A stretch of DNA of 64,000 nt from CAVUPF01 sp963743285 (GCA_963743285.1 CAVUPF010000001.1:1-64000), one strand, 5' to 3'. Shown: positions 54,782-63,860, counted from the first letter of the stretch. Notes: generated from the sequence alone by a model not told the origin. Numbers and translations are program-made.

Positions 54782-55673
54782 ATGACGCAACAGCAGCGCG
54801 CTGGTGCGGTGGCGGTCGCCAACGAGGAAGCGGTGCGTGCATGGGACACGGTCCTGTATGAGCGGTGGAAGTCGAACCGCAAGGTGTTCGTGGGCGCGCT
54901 GGCAGAGGTCACCGAGGAGGTCTTCGAGCTCTTTCCGCCGCCCGAGCGTGGGTGCTGCATCGACATCGGGTGCGGCTTCGGCGAGACCACTCAGCGGTTG
55001 GCTGAGCTGGTCGGACCGGGAGGCTTCGCGCTCGGCACCGATTCCTCGCCGCGCTTCATCGAGGACGCCCGTCGCGAGGCCGTCGAGGCGGGTCTCGAGA
55101 ACGTTGCGTTCGAGACCGCCGATGCGCAGACGGCTGAGTGGGATCCCATTTACGACTACGCCTTCTCGCGCATGGGGACGCAGTTCTTCGCCGCACCGGT
55201 TCCGGCTATGCGCGCGATTCGCGGCGCGCTCAAACCCGGCGGCTAGGCTCGCCAAGGTCTGCTGGCGCCGCAAGGCCGATAGCCCGTTATGGGCGGAGAC
55301 CGAGCAGGTCGTTGAGCGGTTCCTCTCGCGCCCTGAGGATTACGTGGCCGACACCTGCGGGCCGGGGCCATTCTCGCTCGGTAGCCCCGAGACCACCAGC
55401 GGGATTCTCGAGGCCGCCGGGTTCGACGAGATCGAGTTGCATCAGAGCGACTTCGACTACTTCATGGGCGCGGACATGAACGAGGCGATCGACTCCCTGC
55501 TCGCGATCGGACCCGGCGCCGAGCTGATCCGCCTGAACGGCGAGTACGGGGAGAGCCGTCGAGGCGAGATCGCTGAGGCCCTGAGGGACCACTACGCCGC
55601 CTGGCAGAAGCCCGACGGCTCCATAGTCGGCCGCGCGTCCGTCTGGATCGTCGCGGCCACGAACCACGGATAA
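54782..55673 (+). pseudogene. Class I SAM-dependent methyltransferase, frameshifted
   Basis: From ATG 54782: ELFPPPERGCCIDIGCGFGE is the SAM-binding loop, then FALGTDSSPRFIEDARREAV. Near 55246 an extra base turns the frame into a stop. The next frame continues RLAKVCWRRKADSPLWAETE and is open to 55673 (FDEIELHQSDFDYFMGADMN, VGRASVWIVAATNHG). The full protein would be about 295 residues. A better-placed ATG (54767, seven bases after GGAGGAG) is in frame but followed at once by TAG. So it carries two separate lesions. Substrate unknown. Confidence 0.7.
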
Positions 55674-55702
55674 CACGAGGTGCCCGCACCAAGGGACTCC
55701 TG

Positions 55703-55727
55703 CTCGCCGTCCGCTGCGCACGGCGAG
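55703..55727 (+). terminator. Terminator-like hairpin
   Basis: CTCGCCGT and ACGGCGAG are perfect eight-base arms around nine bases, 29 bases after the methyltransferase stop. No T run follows, so an intrinsic terminator is only possible. Confidence 0.4.
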
Positions 55728-55895
55728 GAGACCGGTGCGCCTGATGCGCGCTGGCTCGGTCGAGAAGATCTGAGAGCCGGAATGGTGCCTGTGTCTACGG
55801 GCACGGCCGACTACCTGCGCCGGTGCTTCCCCGGCTGAGCCGGCGTCTGAGCATCGGGCACCCGCTAGCGCTAGGGAACGAAAGCAGCTGTCCAG

Positions 55896-57062
55896 TCAGC
55901 CCGTGGTTCGTATTGTTCGCGCCAGGTAATCATTGAGGCGCTCAGCCGCCTCCGCCTCGCGCCCGGGCATCAAGTGCCCGTAGCGATCCATCGTGATCGC
56001 AATCGAGGCGTGGCCGATGTAGGTAGAGAGCGCCTTTGCGTTTACCCCCGCGGCGATCATCAGCGAGGCGAAAGTATGGCGGCACTCGTGGAGTCCGATC
56101 GGTTGAACGCCCGCATGCTTCCAGCGTCGCTTTGCCTTCATGGTCAGGGTCGTCGAGTCGCAGAGCCTGTTGTTGGCATCCGCCAGCACCCGGTGCTCGG
56201 GCCGCCCGCCGTTCGGGAGCTTCTGCTCCAACAGAAAGCTCCGCAGCACGCTTGCGATCGGCACCCTGCGGATCCCGGCCCCGCTCTTTGGCTCGATCTC
56301 CCCCGCGTGCACATCCCAACTCCGCCTCACGTGGATCACCCCGGCCTCGAAGTCGACGTCTTCCCAGCGCAGCGCCCAAAGCTCCCCGCGCCGAAGGCCC
56401 GAATAGAGAGCCAGTGCCCAGAGCGCTCGTTCCTGCGGCCGCAGCGCCTCGATCAGCGCCGTTGCCTCGGGGGGGTCGGCGATTCGCTGGCGACTCCCAC
56501 GGGCAGCGGGAAGCTCAAGTCCAGAGGTCGGGTTGATCGCCACCTCGGAGCGGGCAAAGGCCCGCCGGTAGATCACCCTGAGCGGCATCAAGCAGTTCTT
56601 GACCGTTGAGGGATCGAGCCCGGTAGCGAGTATGCGGTCAGCGAAGTCCTGCACCTCGACCCGGCTTAGGTCCGCGAGCTTCTTTGCGCCCAGCTCGGGC
56701 TCGATGTAGAGGCGGAGCTGGCGCTCGTAGTCGCGGATCACCGAGGGCTTGTAGCGCTCACCGGAGCGGTTTCTGATCGAGCCGTCCTTGATCCCGGCTA
56801 CCAGCGCCTTGCCTGCCTCGCGGATCGTGGTATCGCCAGGGCCGCGCATCAGCCCCCGGCGGATCGCCGCCTGGGCATCGACTCGCCAGGCCTTGGCCGC
56901 GGCCAAGGTCGGGAAGCTCTTTCGCAGGGTCGTCTTGTCGCGGCGCGAGTAGGCCTGAGCCTGGTAGGACGGAAAGCAGTTACAGGCCTCCAAGGCCCTA
57001 CCCGGCCCGAGCGCGGGCTTGCCTCGCCAACCGTCGCCAACCCCTGGCCAACCTCCTGACAA
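55896..57062 (-). CDS. Tyrosine-type site-specific integrase
   Basis: 388 residues. The N-terminal part (SYQAQAYSRRDKTTLRKSFP, TLAAAKAWR) is an arm-binding domain, followed by a SAM-like core-binding domain around residues 80-175. The catalytic set is complete: R224 in SGLRRGELWALRW, K259, H325 and R328 in HECRHTF, H351 in GHAS and Y361 in MDRYGHLM. It resembles integrases of actinobacterial integrative elements. The start is uncertain. No excisionase, replication or transfer gene is next to it, and I found no direct repeat that could be an attachment site. Confidence 0.9.
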   Translation of the reverse strand: MSGGWPGVGDGWRGKPALGPGRALEACNCFPSYQAQAYSRRDKTTLRKSFPTLAAAKAWRVDAQAAIRRGLMRGPGDTTIREAGKALVAGIKDGSIRNRSGERYKPSVIRDYERQLRLYIEPELGAKKLADLSRVEVQDFADRILATGLDPSTVKNCLMPLRVIYRRAFARSEVAINPTSGLELPAARGSRQRIADPPEATALIEALRPQERALWALALYSGLRRGELWALRWEDVDFEAGVIHVRRSWDVHAGEIEPKSGAGIRRVPIASVLRSFLLEQKLPNGGRPEHRVLADANNRLCDSTTLTMKAKRRWKHAGVQPIGLHECRHTFASLMIAAGVNAKALSTYIGHASIAITMDRYGHLMPGREAEAAERLNDYLARTIRTTG

Positions 57063-57254
57063 CCCTCGCCAAACCGCGGGCCTGGGTGGGGGTTGGCGAT
57101 AGGGTTTTGATAGGTCCTACACCAATCGAGTGTCATTCCCCCAGCTCTGGCGAGTCAATTCCTAATCCACCCGGGCAAACCGTACGCCGGAGGCTGTTCG
57201 GAACGTATCTCGAAACCCTGCCCATGTGTTTCGGTACCCATCTTGGCGCTGAGA

Positions 57255-57600
57255 TTAGTTCGAGACGTTCCGAGCGGCGGCAACTGCCTCCCGAACAGTC
57301 GGATAGACCTGGGCAAGCGTATCCCTTGAGGCGACTCGCCCGAGCACATCGCGAACCTAGCCAACATCGTGGGCGAGGAGCAGGCGAACCCCATCTCGCT
57401 CGAGATCTACCACAAGCTGTTCGAGCATCCGCGCTGCGGTGACAGCCTACGAAGGGGACACTCTCGGCGTCGAGCACCACTGTGGTCGTGCCCTCTGCGG
57501 CTGAAGCCTTGCGAACACGGGCGCGCACCGTGTCGGCGTTGGCAAAAAAAGAGTCCAGCGGTAGCGCCCAGGGAAGCCACTGAAGTCTTTTCTTGATGGA
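57255..57600 (-). pseudogene. SulP anion transporter remnant (C-terminal STAS domain)
   Basis: Reading leftward, SGFPGRYRW and, after a shift in the A7 run near 57548, FFANADTVRARVRKASAAEG, TTTVVLDAESVPFV, then after another shift TAARMLEQLVVDLERDGVRL, LLAHDVG, an in-frame TAG, and VRDVLGRVASRDTLAQVYPT followed by VREAVAAARNVSN with a TAA at 57255-57257. This is the STAS domain that ends SulP sulfate/bicarbonate permeases. The membrane part is missing. It is therefore a truncated, multiply broken remnant beside the integrase. Confidence 0.75.
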
Positions 57601-57727
57601 ATTACCTTCCGAGCAGAAAGTTGACTCTCGCAAGTGACTCGGCCCGGATGGCACCACGGCTGTCCGGGCCGCGTCCTACTAAACTCTCGGCACTCAAATG
57701 CAGCGTTTTCCCCAGACCGCTCGCGGG

Positions 57728-58668
57728 TCACTGCTCGCCGGAGAGCAGCATCGCGTGGAGCTCGCCTCCAGTGGTCTTGCGCGTCACCTGGATGCGGCCT
57801 AGCGGTTGATCGCTTCCCGCGCGCGCCAAGGCGTTCTTATCCTGCGTGAAGACCGCCCGGTACCGCTTCGTCAGCCAGCCGAGGAGGTCGCCCGGGATCC
57901 GCCCGTCGTTGGTGCCATCCTGGCCGTAGTTGCCGTACGGCGGCGCGAAGGCGAGTGGCCGATATGCCGGTATGTGCTCAGCGAGGGTCTTCTGGCCCCA
58001 CTCGATGTCAGACCGCACACGTTCCCGCCAGGCGTCGAGGTCCTCGCCCGGCGCCTTATAGGCGTAGTACGGCCCCGTGTCCTCGGGAGCCGGGCCGTAG
58101 CGGATCATGGTGTGGCCCTCTCGCCGGAGTGGAGCTGCAACTCCCAGCGGCCGCTGTCCTGCGCGGTCCGGAGCTCCTGCCAGGTGAGGTACTCGGGGTC
58201 GCCGTGGTCGACACGCCCCACATCGACGAACATGACCGCGTTGAAGTGCAGCTCGCGCAGGATGCTGTCCGCGCCCGTCCACGAGTCGGTCCGTCCGTCG
58301 TCGAAGGTGAGCAGCAGCGGCCGCGGAGGAAGATCGACCGGCTCCCCGCTCACAAAGTCGAGGAACGTCTGGAGCTGGACTGTCTGGTAGCCGGCGTGTC
58401 GGATCTCCGTCATCTGCGTGGCGAAGTCCTGCGCATCGATGCCGTAGGAAGCGTCCGCAGCGTTCGAGAAGTCGCCCTCCGGACCGATCCCGTGATAGAC
58501 GAGCACCGGGATCGCCGACCGGTCCGGCGGGAGCATGGCCCACACCTCCTTCTCGGCGGAGGTGAGGGTGACCTCTGGGGCTGGGAGCGGCTTCGCCGAG
58601 CTGGAGTCGCCGCAGCCGTTCAAGGCGAGGCAGGCCAAGGCGGCCAGCAGGGGCGTCAATCTGCTCAT
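57728..58668 (-). pseudogene. Lipoprotein polysaccharide deacetylase (PgaB-like), frameshifted
   Basis: Starts at ATG 58668 with a lipoprotein signal (LLAALACLALNGCGDSS, Cys as anchor). AIPVLVYHGIGPEGDF and LLLTFDDGRTDSW are NodB-fold motifs 1 and 2 with the metal Asp, and LHSGEGHT would be the zinc His motif, where a one-base shift occurs near 58120. The next frame continues MIRYGPAPEDTGPYYAYKAP and LAFAPPYGNYGQDGTNDGRI to the stop at 57728. It probably de-N-acetylates the polymer made by the overlapping GT2 gene, as PgaB/IcaB do. The shift lies in a GGG context and may be an error. Confidence 0.75.
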
Positions 58669-59906
58669 TCGCCGGCCCCGCTGGTGGTGTCGAGCTGCTC
58701 GCGCGCCGTATCCCACACGACGCGGGACTCATGCGGCCCACGGATGGTCGCGACGAGTTGCGAGTGTAACGCCGCGCACGCCGACACGCTCCAAAACAGC
58801 AGAAGGTAGGGCGGCGCGAGCATGAAAGCTCGGAGATCGAAGTGGTCGTACGGGAAGCCCAGCGCCAGCGCGACGACAAGCTGCAGCGTGGCCACAACGG
58901 AGATGGCGATGCCCCACGCCATGCCGAAGGCGAATAGATCAAGGCTGGGTGTGGACAGGACGCTGAAGACGAGGCCCAGCGCGATCGCCGTCACCCACAG
59001 CAGCGACGCGACTGACTCGAGGCCGAGGGTCCACATCCGGCGGTTGCGCCAGGCAGCGATCGTGCGCAGATGCTCGTGGAGGATCTCGCCCTGGCCACGC
59101 GCCCAACGCGTGCGCTGTGCCCATAGCGCCCGCGGCGTCGACGGGACCTGCATGCCGACAAGCGCGGACGGCTCGTACGCGGTGTGCCAGCCGGCCATCA
59201 GGAGTCTCCAGGTGAGGTCGATGTCCTCCGTGGACATCCGGGCGTCGTAGCCGCCGACCGCAAGGACCCGCTCGCGACGGAACATCCCGAGCACCCCCGC
59301 GATGATGCCGACCCGGCCCGACAGCGACTGCGTGCGGCGGATCAGGCCGATGATCGACGCCGTCTCCAACACCTGCATTGCGCAGATCAACCGCGTGCGA
59401 TTGGTGACGTGCGGCGCGCCCGTGACCGCCGCCACCAGCGGGGACTTGTCCATCCGCGCGGCCAGGCGGCGAAGGGCGTGGGGCAGCATGTGGGTGTCGG
59501 CGTCGGTGACGACGACGAGCTCGTGGCGGGCACGGGCGAACCCGGTGTTGAGCTGCTCGGCCTTGCCGCGGTTGACGGGATCGCGCAGGACCTCGCAGCG
59601 CGGGTCCCCGGCGGCTGTGGCGCGTGCCGCCGCCGCGGTGCCATCGGTCGAGCCATCGTCGAGCACGAGCACCTCGAGCTCGGGGTAGTCGGCGTCGAGC
59701 GCCGCCCGGACGCTCATGGCGATCACCTGCTCCTCGTTGTAGGCGGGGATCAGCACGGTCACCCCCGGCCAGCCGCCGTCCGGGACATGCGCCTCGCGGC
59801 GCTCGTCGAACAACCGGAACAGCACGCCGCCGGCGATCCACACCGCGGCGGTGACGACCGGGTAGAGCACGACGAAGGCGAGAAGGAGCTCAGCCGCGAG
59901 CCGCAT
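58665..59906 (-). CDS. GT2 polysaccharide synthase (PgaC/IcaA-like)
   Basis: 413 residues. VTVLIPAYNEEQVI, LVLDDGSTDGT (83-85), VVVTDADTHMLPHALRRLAA (DAD 135-137), STEDIDLTWRLLMAGW (226-228) and QRTRWARGQ (264-268) are the complete processive GT-A motifs. One N-terminal helix and three or four C-terminal helices form the channel. The family polymerises N-acetylglucosamine. Its start overlaps the small membrane gene upstream and its stop overlaps the deacetylase start (ATGA), a compact three-gene operon. Confidence 0.88.
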   Translation of the reverse strand: MRLAAELLLAFVVLYPVVTAAVWIAGGVLFRLFDERREAHVPDGGWPGVTVLIPAYNEEQVIAMSVRAALDADYPELEVLVLDDGSTDGTAAAARATAAGDPRCEVLRDPVNRGKAEQLNTGFARARHELVVVTDADTHMLPHALRRLAARMDKSPLVAAVTGAPHVTNRTRLICAMQVLETASIIGLIRRTQSLSGRVGIIAGVLGMFRRERVLAVGGYDARMSTEDIDLTWRLLMAGWHTAYEPSALVGMQVPSTPRALWAQRTRWARGQGEILHEHLRTIAAWRNRRMWTLGLESVASLLWVTAIALGLVFSVLSTPSLDLFAFGMAWGIAISVVATLQLVVALALGFPYDHFDLRAFMLAPPYLLLFWSVSACAALHSQLVATIRGPHESRVVWDTAREQLDTTSGAGE

Positions 59907-60153
59907 ATCGGCGCTCCTCGCGCCGCCGACCCATCCGGAGCACGATCAGGATTGGCACGGCCACCAGAATCGAGCCGACCACGATCAGCACCCCCAACTC
60001 GATCGCGTCCGACTTGTGCACCAGCACGGCGACAACCACGAGCCCCGCAACCCACAGGAACGGGCCGAGCACGATCGCTGCAATCAGCCTCAGCCCGGAG
60101 GCTGTGCGCATCGGCCGAAAGCGGTCATCCACCTGCGTGGCGTTCGGGCCCAT
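59890..60153 (-). CDS. Small two-helix membrane protein (PgaD/IcaD-like position)
   Basis: 87 residues with two hydrophobic helices (LRLIAAIVLGPFLWVAGLVV and AIELGVLIVVGSILVAVPIL) and a basic tail (MGRRREERRYAARG). It overlaps the GT2 start by 17 bases. By position, topology and size it could be the accessory subunit of the synthase, as PgaD and IcaD are, but I see no sequence similarity that proves this. Confidence 0.6.
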   Translation of the reverse strand: MGPNATQVDDRFRPMRTASGLRLIAAIVLGPFLWVAGLVVVAVLVHKSDAIELGVLIVVGSILVAVPILIVLRMGRRREERRYAARG

Positions 60154-60497
60154 GATCTCCTGATCATGACGGAGTACTCAGTCGGGGGATGGATGAGCGG
60201 GGCTGGCTTCGGACTCGATCGTCGTAGAGTGGAACAGACGGGCCGGCGACGCACCGAGACTCGATCCCGGACGCCCCCGGCGCTGCGCGCGTTGTGTTGG
60301 ACAACTCCTCGACCCACTCAACGCCAGAGGGGGTGGGGGTGGGTCGGGGTTTCAACGGCGTCGGGTGATCCGCAAACTTAAAGCAGCTCCCGAGCCAAGC
60401 GCTCGGCATGAGGTTGGCGCCGTCGACCGCCGGCGCGGGGGAGACGCGACTCGTTGAGTTCTACGCCTCCTTCGGCTGAAGCTCGAATCGACGAGTC
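60154..60497. other. Gene-free stretch with a G-quadruplex-capable run
   Basis: 344 bases between the exopolysaccharide operon and a lipoprotein gene, no supported gene. At 60329-60349 the plus strand has four G runs (5, 5, 3 and 4) separated by one or two bases, a textbook four-tract G4 pattern, about 180 bases upstream of the exopolysaccharide operon start. Confidence 0.5.
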
Positions 60498-61034
60498 TCA
60501 GGGCGGAGGCCCGGGCAGCAGTTTCTGACAGGCGCGCTGCGCCTGCTTGAAGCCGGGGCTTTCGGGGTTGGGTCCGCCGCTGCCGCCGCGGGAGTGGAGG
60601 ATTCCGATACGGACGTCGCCACCGGCCGTGGCCTCCATGGTTTTTATGCCGTGTTCCCGCATGCACTTGGCGAACTTCTGGGCGGTTTCTTCGTTTTCCA
60701 CCTTCTGCTGCGGCGAGACGTTCACGTTCTGCGCTGGTGGCCGGTAGCGCGCGCAGGCCTTTTCGGCTGCTTCCATCGCTTGAGGATCCCCGCCCGCCCT
60801 ACCGGGGCCAACTTTGAGGCCGTGACCACCGCCTGGGTGTGACATGACTTCCGCCTTAATGCCGTGTTCGCGCAGGCACCCGGCGAACTCGACGAACTTC
60901 GATTCGAGCTTCTGTTCCTGGGCCTGTTCTTTCGCCGCGCTCGACGGCGACGATGACCCCCCGCAAGCGGCCAGAACGAGGCTCGCGGCGATCAGGCCCA
61001 AGGCGGCGAGCAGGGGCAGCGGCGAGCGGCGCAT
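60498..61034 (-). CDS. Lipoprotein with two Cys-REHGI repeats
   Basis: 178 residues from the ATG at 61034. Lipobox LAAC (LVLAACGGSSS). Two copies of the unit F-A-x-C-x-REHGIK occur: FAGCLREHGIKAEV and FAKCMREHGIKTMEA, each followed later by an Ala-rich stretch and a Cys (EKACARYRPP, QRACQKLLPG). This suggests a duplicated small helical domain with disulfides. I know similar actinobacterial lipoproteins near efflux genes but no function. It is transcribed away from the exopolysaccharide control region on the same strand. Confidence 0.7.
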   Translation of the reverse strand: MRRSPLPLLAALGLIAASLVLAACGGSSSPSSAAKEQAQEQKLESKFVEFAGCLREHGIKAEVMSHPGGGHGLKVGPGRAGGDPQAMEAAEKACARYRPPAQNVNVSPQQKVENEETAQKFAKCMREHGIKTMEATAGGDVRIGILHSRGGSGGPNPESPGFKQAQRACQKLLPGPPP

Positions 61035-61424
61035 GCCTGGCGCTGCGGGGAAGGGTGCGGGACGGCGGGACACGAAGGGCTCCTTTGCGGGTCAATCGTT
61101 GATCGATGGCGCCGCCGCGCGATCTCCGATCGCTGCGGCGGCATCCACATCAAACCGGCCCGACCTGAGAATCGCCTTAGAAGAACCGAGGAACTTCCTG
61201 AACAGCCCCGGAGCTCTGGGGAGCAGCGGAGAGGTCGGCCTGGCGGGGCGAGGGCGGAGTTGCGAGGCCGGGCCAGGTCCATCTCCAGAAGGCCAGTCCA
61301 AGGCTTGTCACGGCTATTCCCGAGGGAGGTAAGGACGACCAGAAGTTTACGCAGCCCGCGGCCGTGCTTTCCCACCACTTCCCGTGGCAATGCCCGAAAC
61401 ATCCCCCTACGGCCCTACGGAGGG
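61035..61424. other. Gene-free stretch
   Basis: 390 bases between the lipoprotein and the cupin, both on the minus strand. Frames are open only by GC bias and none reads as protein. The lipoprotein promoter should lie here, but no clear -35/-10 pair is visible. Confidence 0.5.
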
Positions 61425-61832
61425 CTAAGTCGCAGGCGTGCCCGCGTACTCCTCGTCGCTGACGTGCTCCCCCCAGTTCGCATTGTTGCCGTCCTCATCG
61501 ACATCGAGCATCGCGAGGTGGGTCATGAAGCGGCTTGGGGCGGCACCGTGCCAGTGGTCCTCGCCGGGCTCAAAGAAGACCCGGTCACCGGGACGGATGA
61601 CTTCGATCGGCCCACCGCGACGCTGCGCGAGGCCGGTGCCCTCCGTAACGAAGATGGTCTGTCCATTGGGGTGGGTGTGCCAGGCAGTCCGGGCGCCCGG
61701 CGTGAAGTGAACGCTGAGCGCAAATAGGCGGGACGGCCCGTAGGGCACGGCGACAGCGTCGAGGAAGACGGCGCCGGTGAACCACTCGCTCGGGCCGGTC
61801 GTGGTCTCGATGGAACTCTTGGTGACTTGCAT
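61425..61832 (-). CDS. Cupin of the mandelonitrile-lyase/quercetinase-like type
   Basis: 135 residues from the ATG at 61832 behind AAAGGAG. The single cupin barrel has ARTAWHTHPNGQTIFVTEGT (two His and a Gln as metal ligands) and VIRPGDRVFFEPGEDHWHGA (third His). The C-terminus VDEDGNNANWGEHVSDEEYA is the family end. Members bind manganese or another divalent metal. Some are hydroxynitrile lyases, most have no known substrate. It is monocistronic. Confidence 0.8.
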   Translation of the reverse strand: MQVTKSSIETTTGPSEWFTGAVFLDAVAVPYGPSRLFALSVHFTPGARTAWHTHPNGQTIFVTEGTGLAQRRGGPIEVIRPGDRVFFEPGEDHWHGAAPSRFMTHLAMLDVDEDGNNANWGEHVSDEEYAGTPAT

Positions 61833-61958
61833 GGGTCTTCTCCTTTGTGGAATGAGGTCGACGCTGGTCAACCTACCTGCGCCGTGGGCCTCTACGTTCG
61901 GGTTGCTAAGTGGGAGCCAAAGTGATCTGAGCAGCGGTCTAATAGCCTTTGCGACTCA

Positions 61959-62189
61959 ATGCGTCGGTTAGCAATTTTTATCTGCCTGCTGTGCTGCGTG
62001 CTTTCCGGTTGCGGCGGAACTGGAACCAATCGTGCGATCTGTGAAAGTAAGGCCGAGCGTCACCTGCACACCGAAGTGACCCGAATCCGCAATGAGGTAA
62101 TGGCGCGCAAATTGACTCACACTCAGGGTGCGGTTAATGAAACCAATGCGGCGGAAAGGGAGAGTTCTGCGGCGGAAGAATGCGAATAG
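61959..62189 (+). CDS. Small lipoprotein
   Basis: 76 residues: RRLAIFICLLCCVLSGCGGT gives a signal with lipobox LSGC. The mature 58 residues are charged and helical (KAERHLHTEVTRIRNEVMAR) with two further cysteines. Its base composition is more AT-rich than the surroundings, which hints at recent acquisition. No ribosome site is obvious. Function unknown. Confidence 0.5.
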   Translation: MRRLAIFICLLCCVLSGCGGTGTNRAICESKAERHLHTEVTRIRNEVMARKLTHTQGAVNETNAAERESSAAEECE

Positions 62190-62400
62190 TAAGACCAGTA
62201 AGGAAGCGAAGGCTCAGTACGGTTCGGTGGCCGGATTCTGCCAATGAACCAGCGAGAGGCGGAGAACCAGCGAGAGGGCAGGATTGCGAGAGTCAGGGTA
62301 TCTCCCACCGCAAGGGAACTGGGAGCTACAGGTTTCTGAGGACCCGGGTCTTGGGAAGGTGGCCGCGCAGCTGTGCTCGCGGGGACCGACAGCGCCCGTC

Positions 62401-63858
62401 TCAAGTGCCGATCGACTCCACCGCTGGCTCGGCGACCGCCGCCGCTCGACTGACTCTCGCCCTAGGGCCTTCCGCTCGCAGGAGCACGATGCAGGGGATC
62501 AGCGATAGAGCAGCGATCCCCAGCGACCACCAGTAGGCGGTGTCGAACGCGCTCGCGAGGGCTGCCGAGGAGTGCGCGTGCGCTGCCGCTCGCTGGAGCA
62601 CGACCGCGAGCACGGCTGTTCCGATTGCTCCCCCCACGCGCTGCAAGACGTTCATCTGTGGCGTCGCGTCTGAGAGCTGGTCGGTGCGAAGCGCGGCGAA
62701 GGCGGCGGTCATCGTGGGCATGAACGACAAGCCGATGCCCAGGCCGCGCACGGCGAGCACGATCGAGATTGCAAGGATCGACGTGTGGGCGCCAACGAAG
62801 CCGAGTGGAATTGTGCTCAAGCAGAGGATCACTACCCCCACGATCGCCACGCGACCCGCGCCGAAGTGTTGCGTCAGCCGACCGTTGAAGGGCGCCATGG
62901 CCAGCATTCCGAGCCCCTGGGGGCCGACCAGCAGGCCGGTGACGATCAGGCTCTCACCGCGCACCTGCTGGTAGTAGAGCGGAACGAGGATCATCGCTCC
63001 GTAAAGTGCGGCGCCCAGCCCGAAGGTGGTGAGCGATGCCGCTCCGAACACACGGTTGGCATACAGACGCACGTCGAGCAGCGGACGCTCGACGCGCAGC
63101 GCGTGCCAGGCGAAGACGATCGACAGAGCAGCTCCGATCAGGATCGGCCAGATGACCGTTGGCGCCGTGAAGCTTCCCTTGGTGCCTATCTCGGCCAAGC
63201 CGTAGACAATCAGGGGCATGCTCGTTGCGAGCAACAGCAGCCCGAGCGTGTCCAACTTCCCGGGCTTGCCGAGCTTGGACTCCGGCAGCATCCGGAATCC
63301 GAGCAGGACTGCGACGACCCCGATCGGGACGTTGACGAAGAAGATCCACGACCAGTGAAATCCCTGGAGGATGATTCCGCCGACCACCGGCCCGAGAATC
63401 GGGGCAAGCATGGCTGGCATCACCACCACACCCATCACACGGCCCATCCGTTTGGGGCCCGCCACCTCGGCCATGATCATCTGGGCGACGGGCATGATCA
63501 TCCCGCCGCCAACTCCCTGTAGTACGCGGAAGAGCACCAAAGACGTGCTCGACGTCGCCAGGCCACATAGGCTCGAGCCCAGCGTGAACAGGACGACGGA
63601 GCCGAGGTACACGCGCTTGGCTCCAAAGCGTCGGGCGGCCCAGCCGGTGAGCGGGATCACCGCGGCCAGTGCCAGCAGATAGCCCGTGATCACCCACTGG
63701 ATCTGCGATAGCGGGCTGTGCAAATCCCGCCCCAATGTGTTCAGCGCCACGTTGACGATCGTCGTGTCGAGGATCGACATCGTCATCCCTAGGATCACGA
63801 CGCCGGCAATCCGCCAGACGTAGGGCTCGATGCGATCGGCGACGGATGCGTCAGACAT
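62401..63858 (-). CDS. DHA2-family multidrug efflux MFS transporter (EmrB/QacA-like)
   Basis: 485 residues. LDTTIVNVALNTLGRDL is motif D1, TGWAARRFGAKRVYLGSVVL motif A, LFRVLQGVGGGMIMPVAQMI motif B and LAPILGPVVGGIILQ motif C of proton antiporters. Fourteen helices are expected. It probably exports toxic lipophilic compounds. No dedicated repressor gene is in the window. Its promoter region has a short palindromic repeat (63861-63880). Confidence 0.88.
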   Translation of the reverse strand: MSDASVADRIEPYVWRIAGVVILGMTMSILDTTIVNVALNTLGRDLHSPLSQIQWVITGYLLALAAVIPLTGWAARRFGAKRVYLGSVVLFTLGSSLCGLATSSTSLVLFRVLQGVGGGMIMPVAQMIMAEVAGPKRMGRVMGVVVMPAMLAPILGPVVGGIILQGFHWSWIFFVNVPIGVVAVLLGFRMLPESKLGKPGKLDTLGLLLLATSMPLIVYGLAEIGTKGSFTAPTVIWPILIGAALSIVFAWHALRVERPLLDVRLYANRVFGAASLTTFGLGAALYGAMILVPLYYQQVRGESLIVTGLLVGPQGLGMLAMAPFNGRLTQHFGAGRVAIVGVVILCLSTIPLGFVGAHTSILAISIVLAVRGLGIGLSFMPTMTAAFAALRTDQLSDATPQMNVLQRVGGAIGTAVLAVVLQRAAAHAHSSAALASAFDTAYWWSLGIAALSLIPCIVLLRAEGPRARVSRAAAVAEPAVESIGT

Positions 63859-63860
63859 TC

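Noticed and set aside
52552..57062. Integrative element inserted at tRNA-Ser(CGA)
   Set aside because: The tRNA is complete and I found no repeat of its 3' end near the integrase. The idea remains open only in a weak form.
57133..57657. Intact 174-residue protein on the minus strand
   Set aside because: Only its first half is protein-like. Homology to STAS continues in another frame, so it is part of the SulP remnant.
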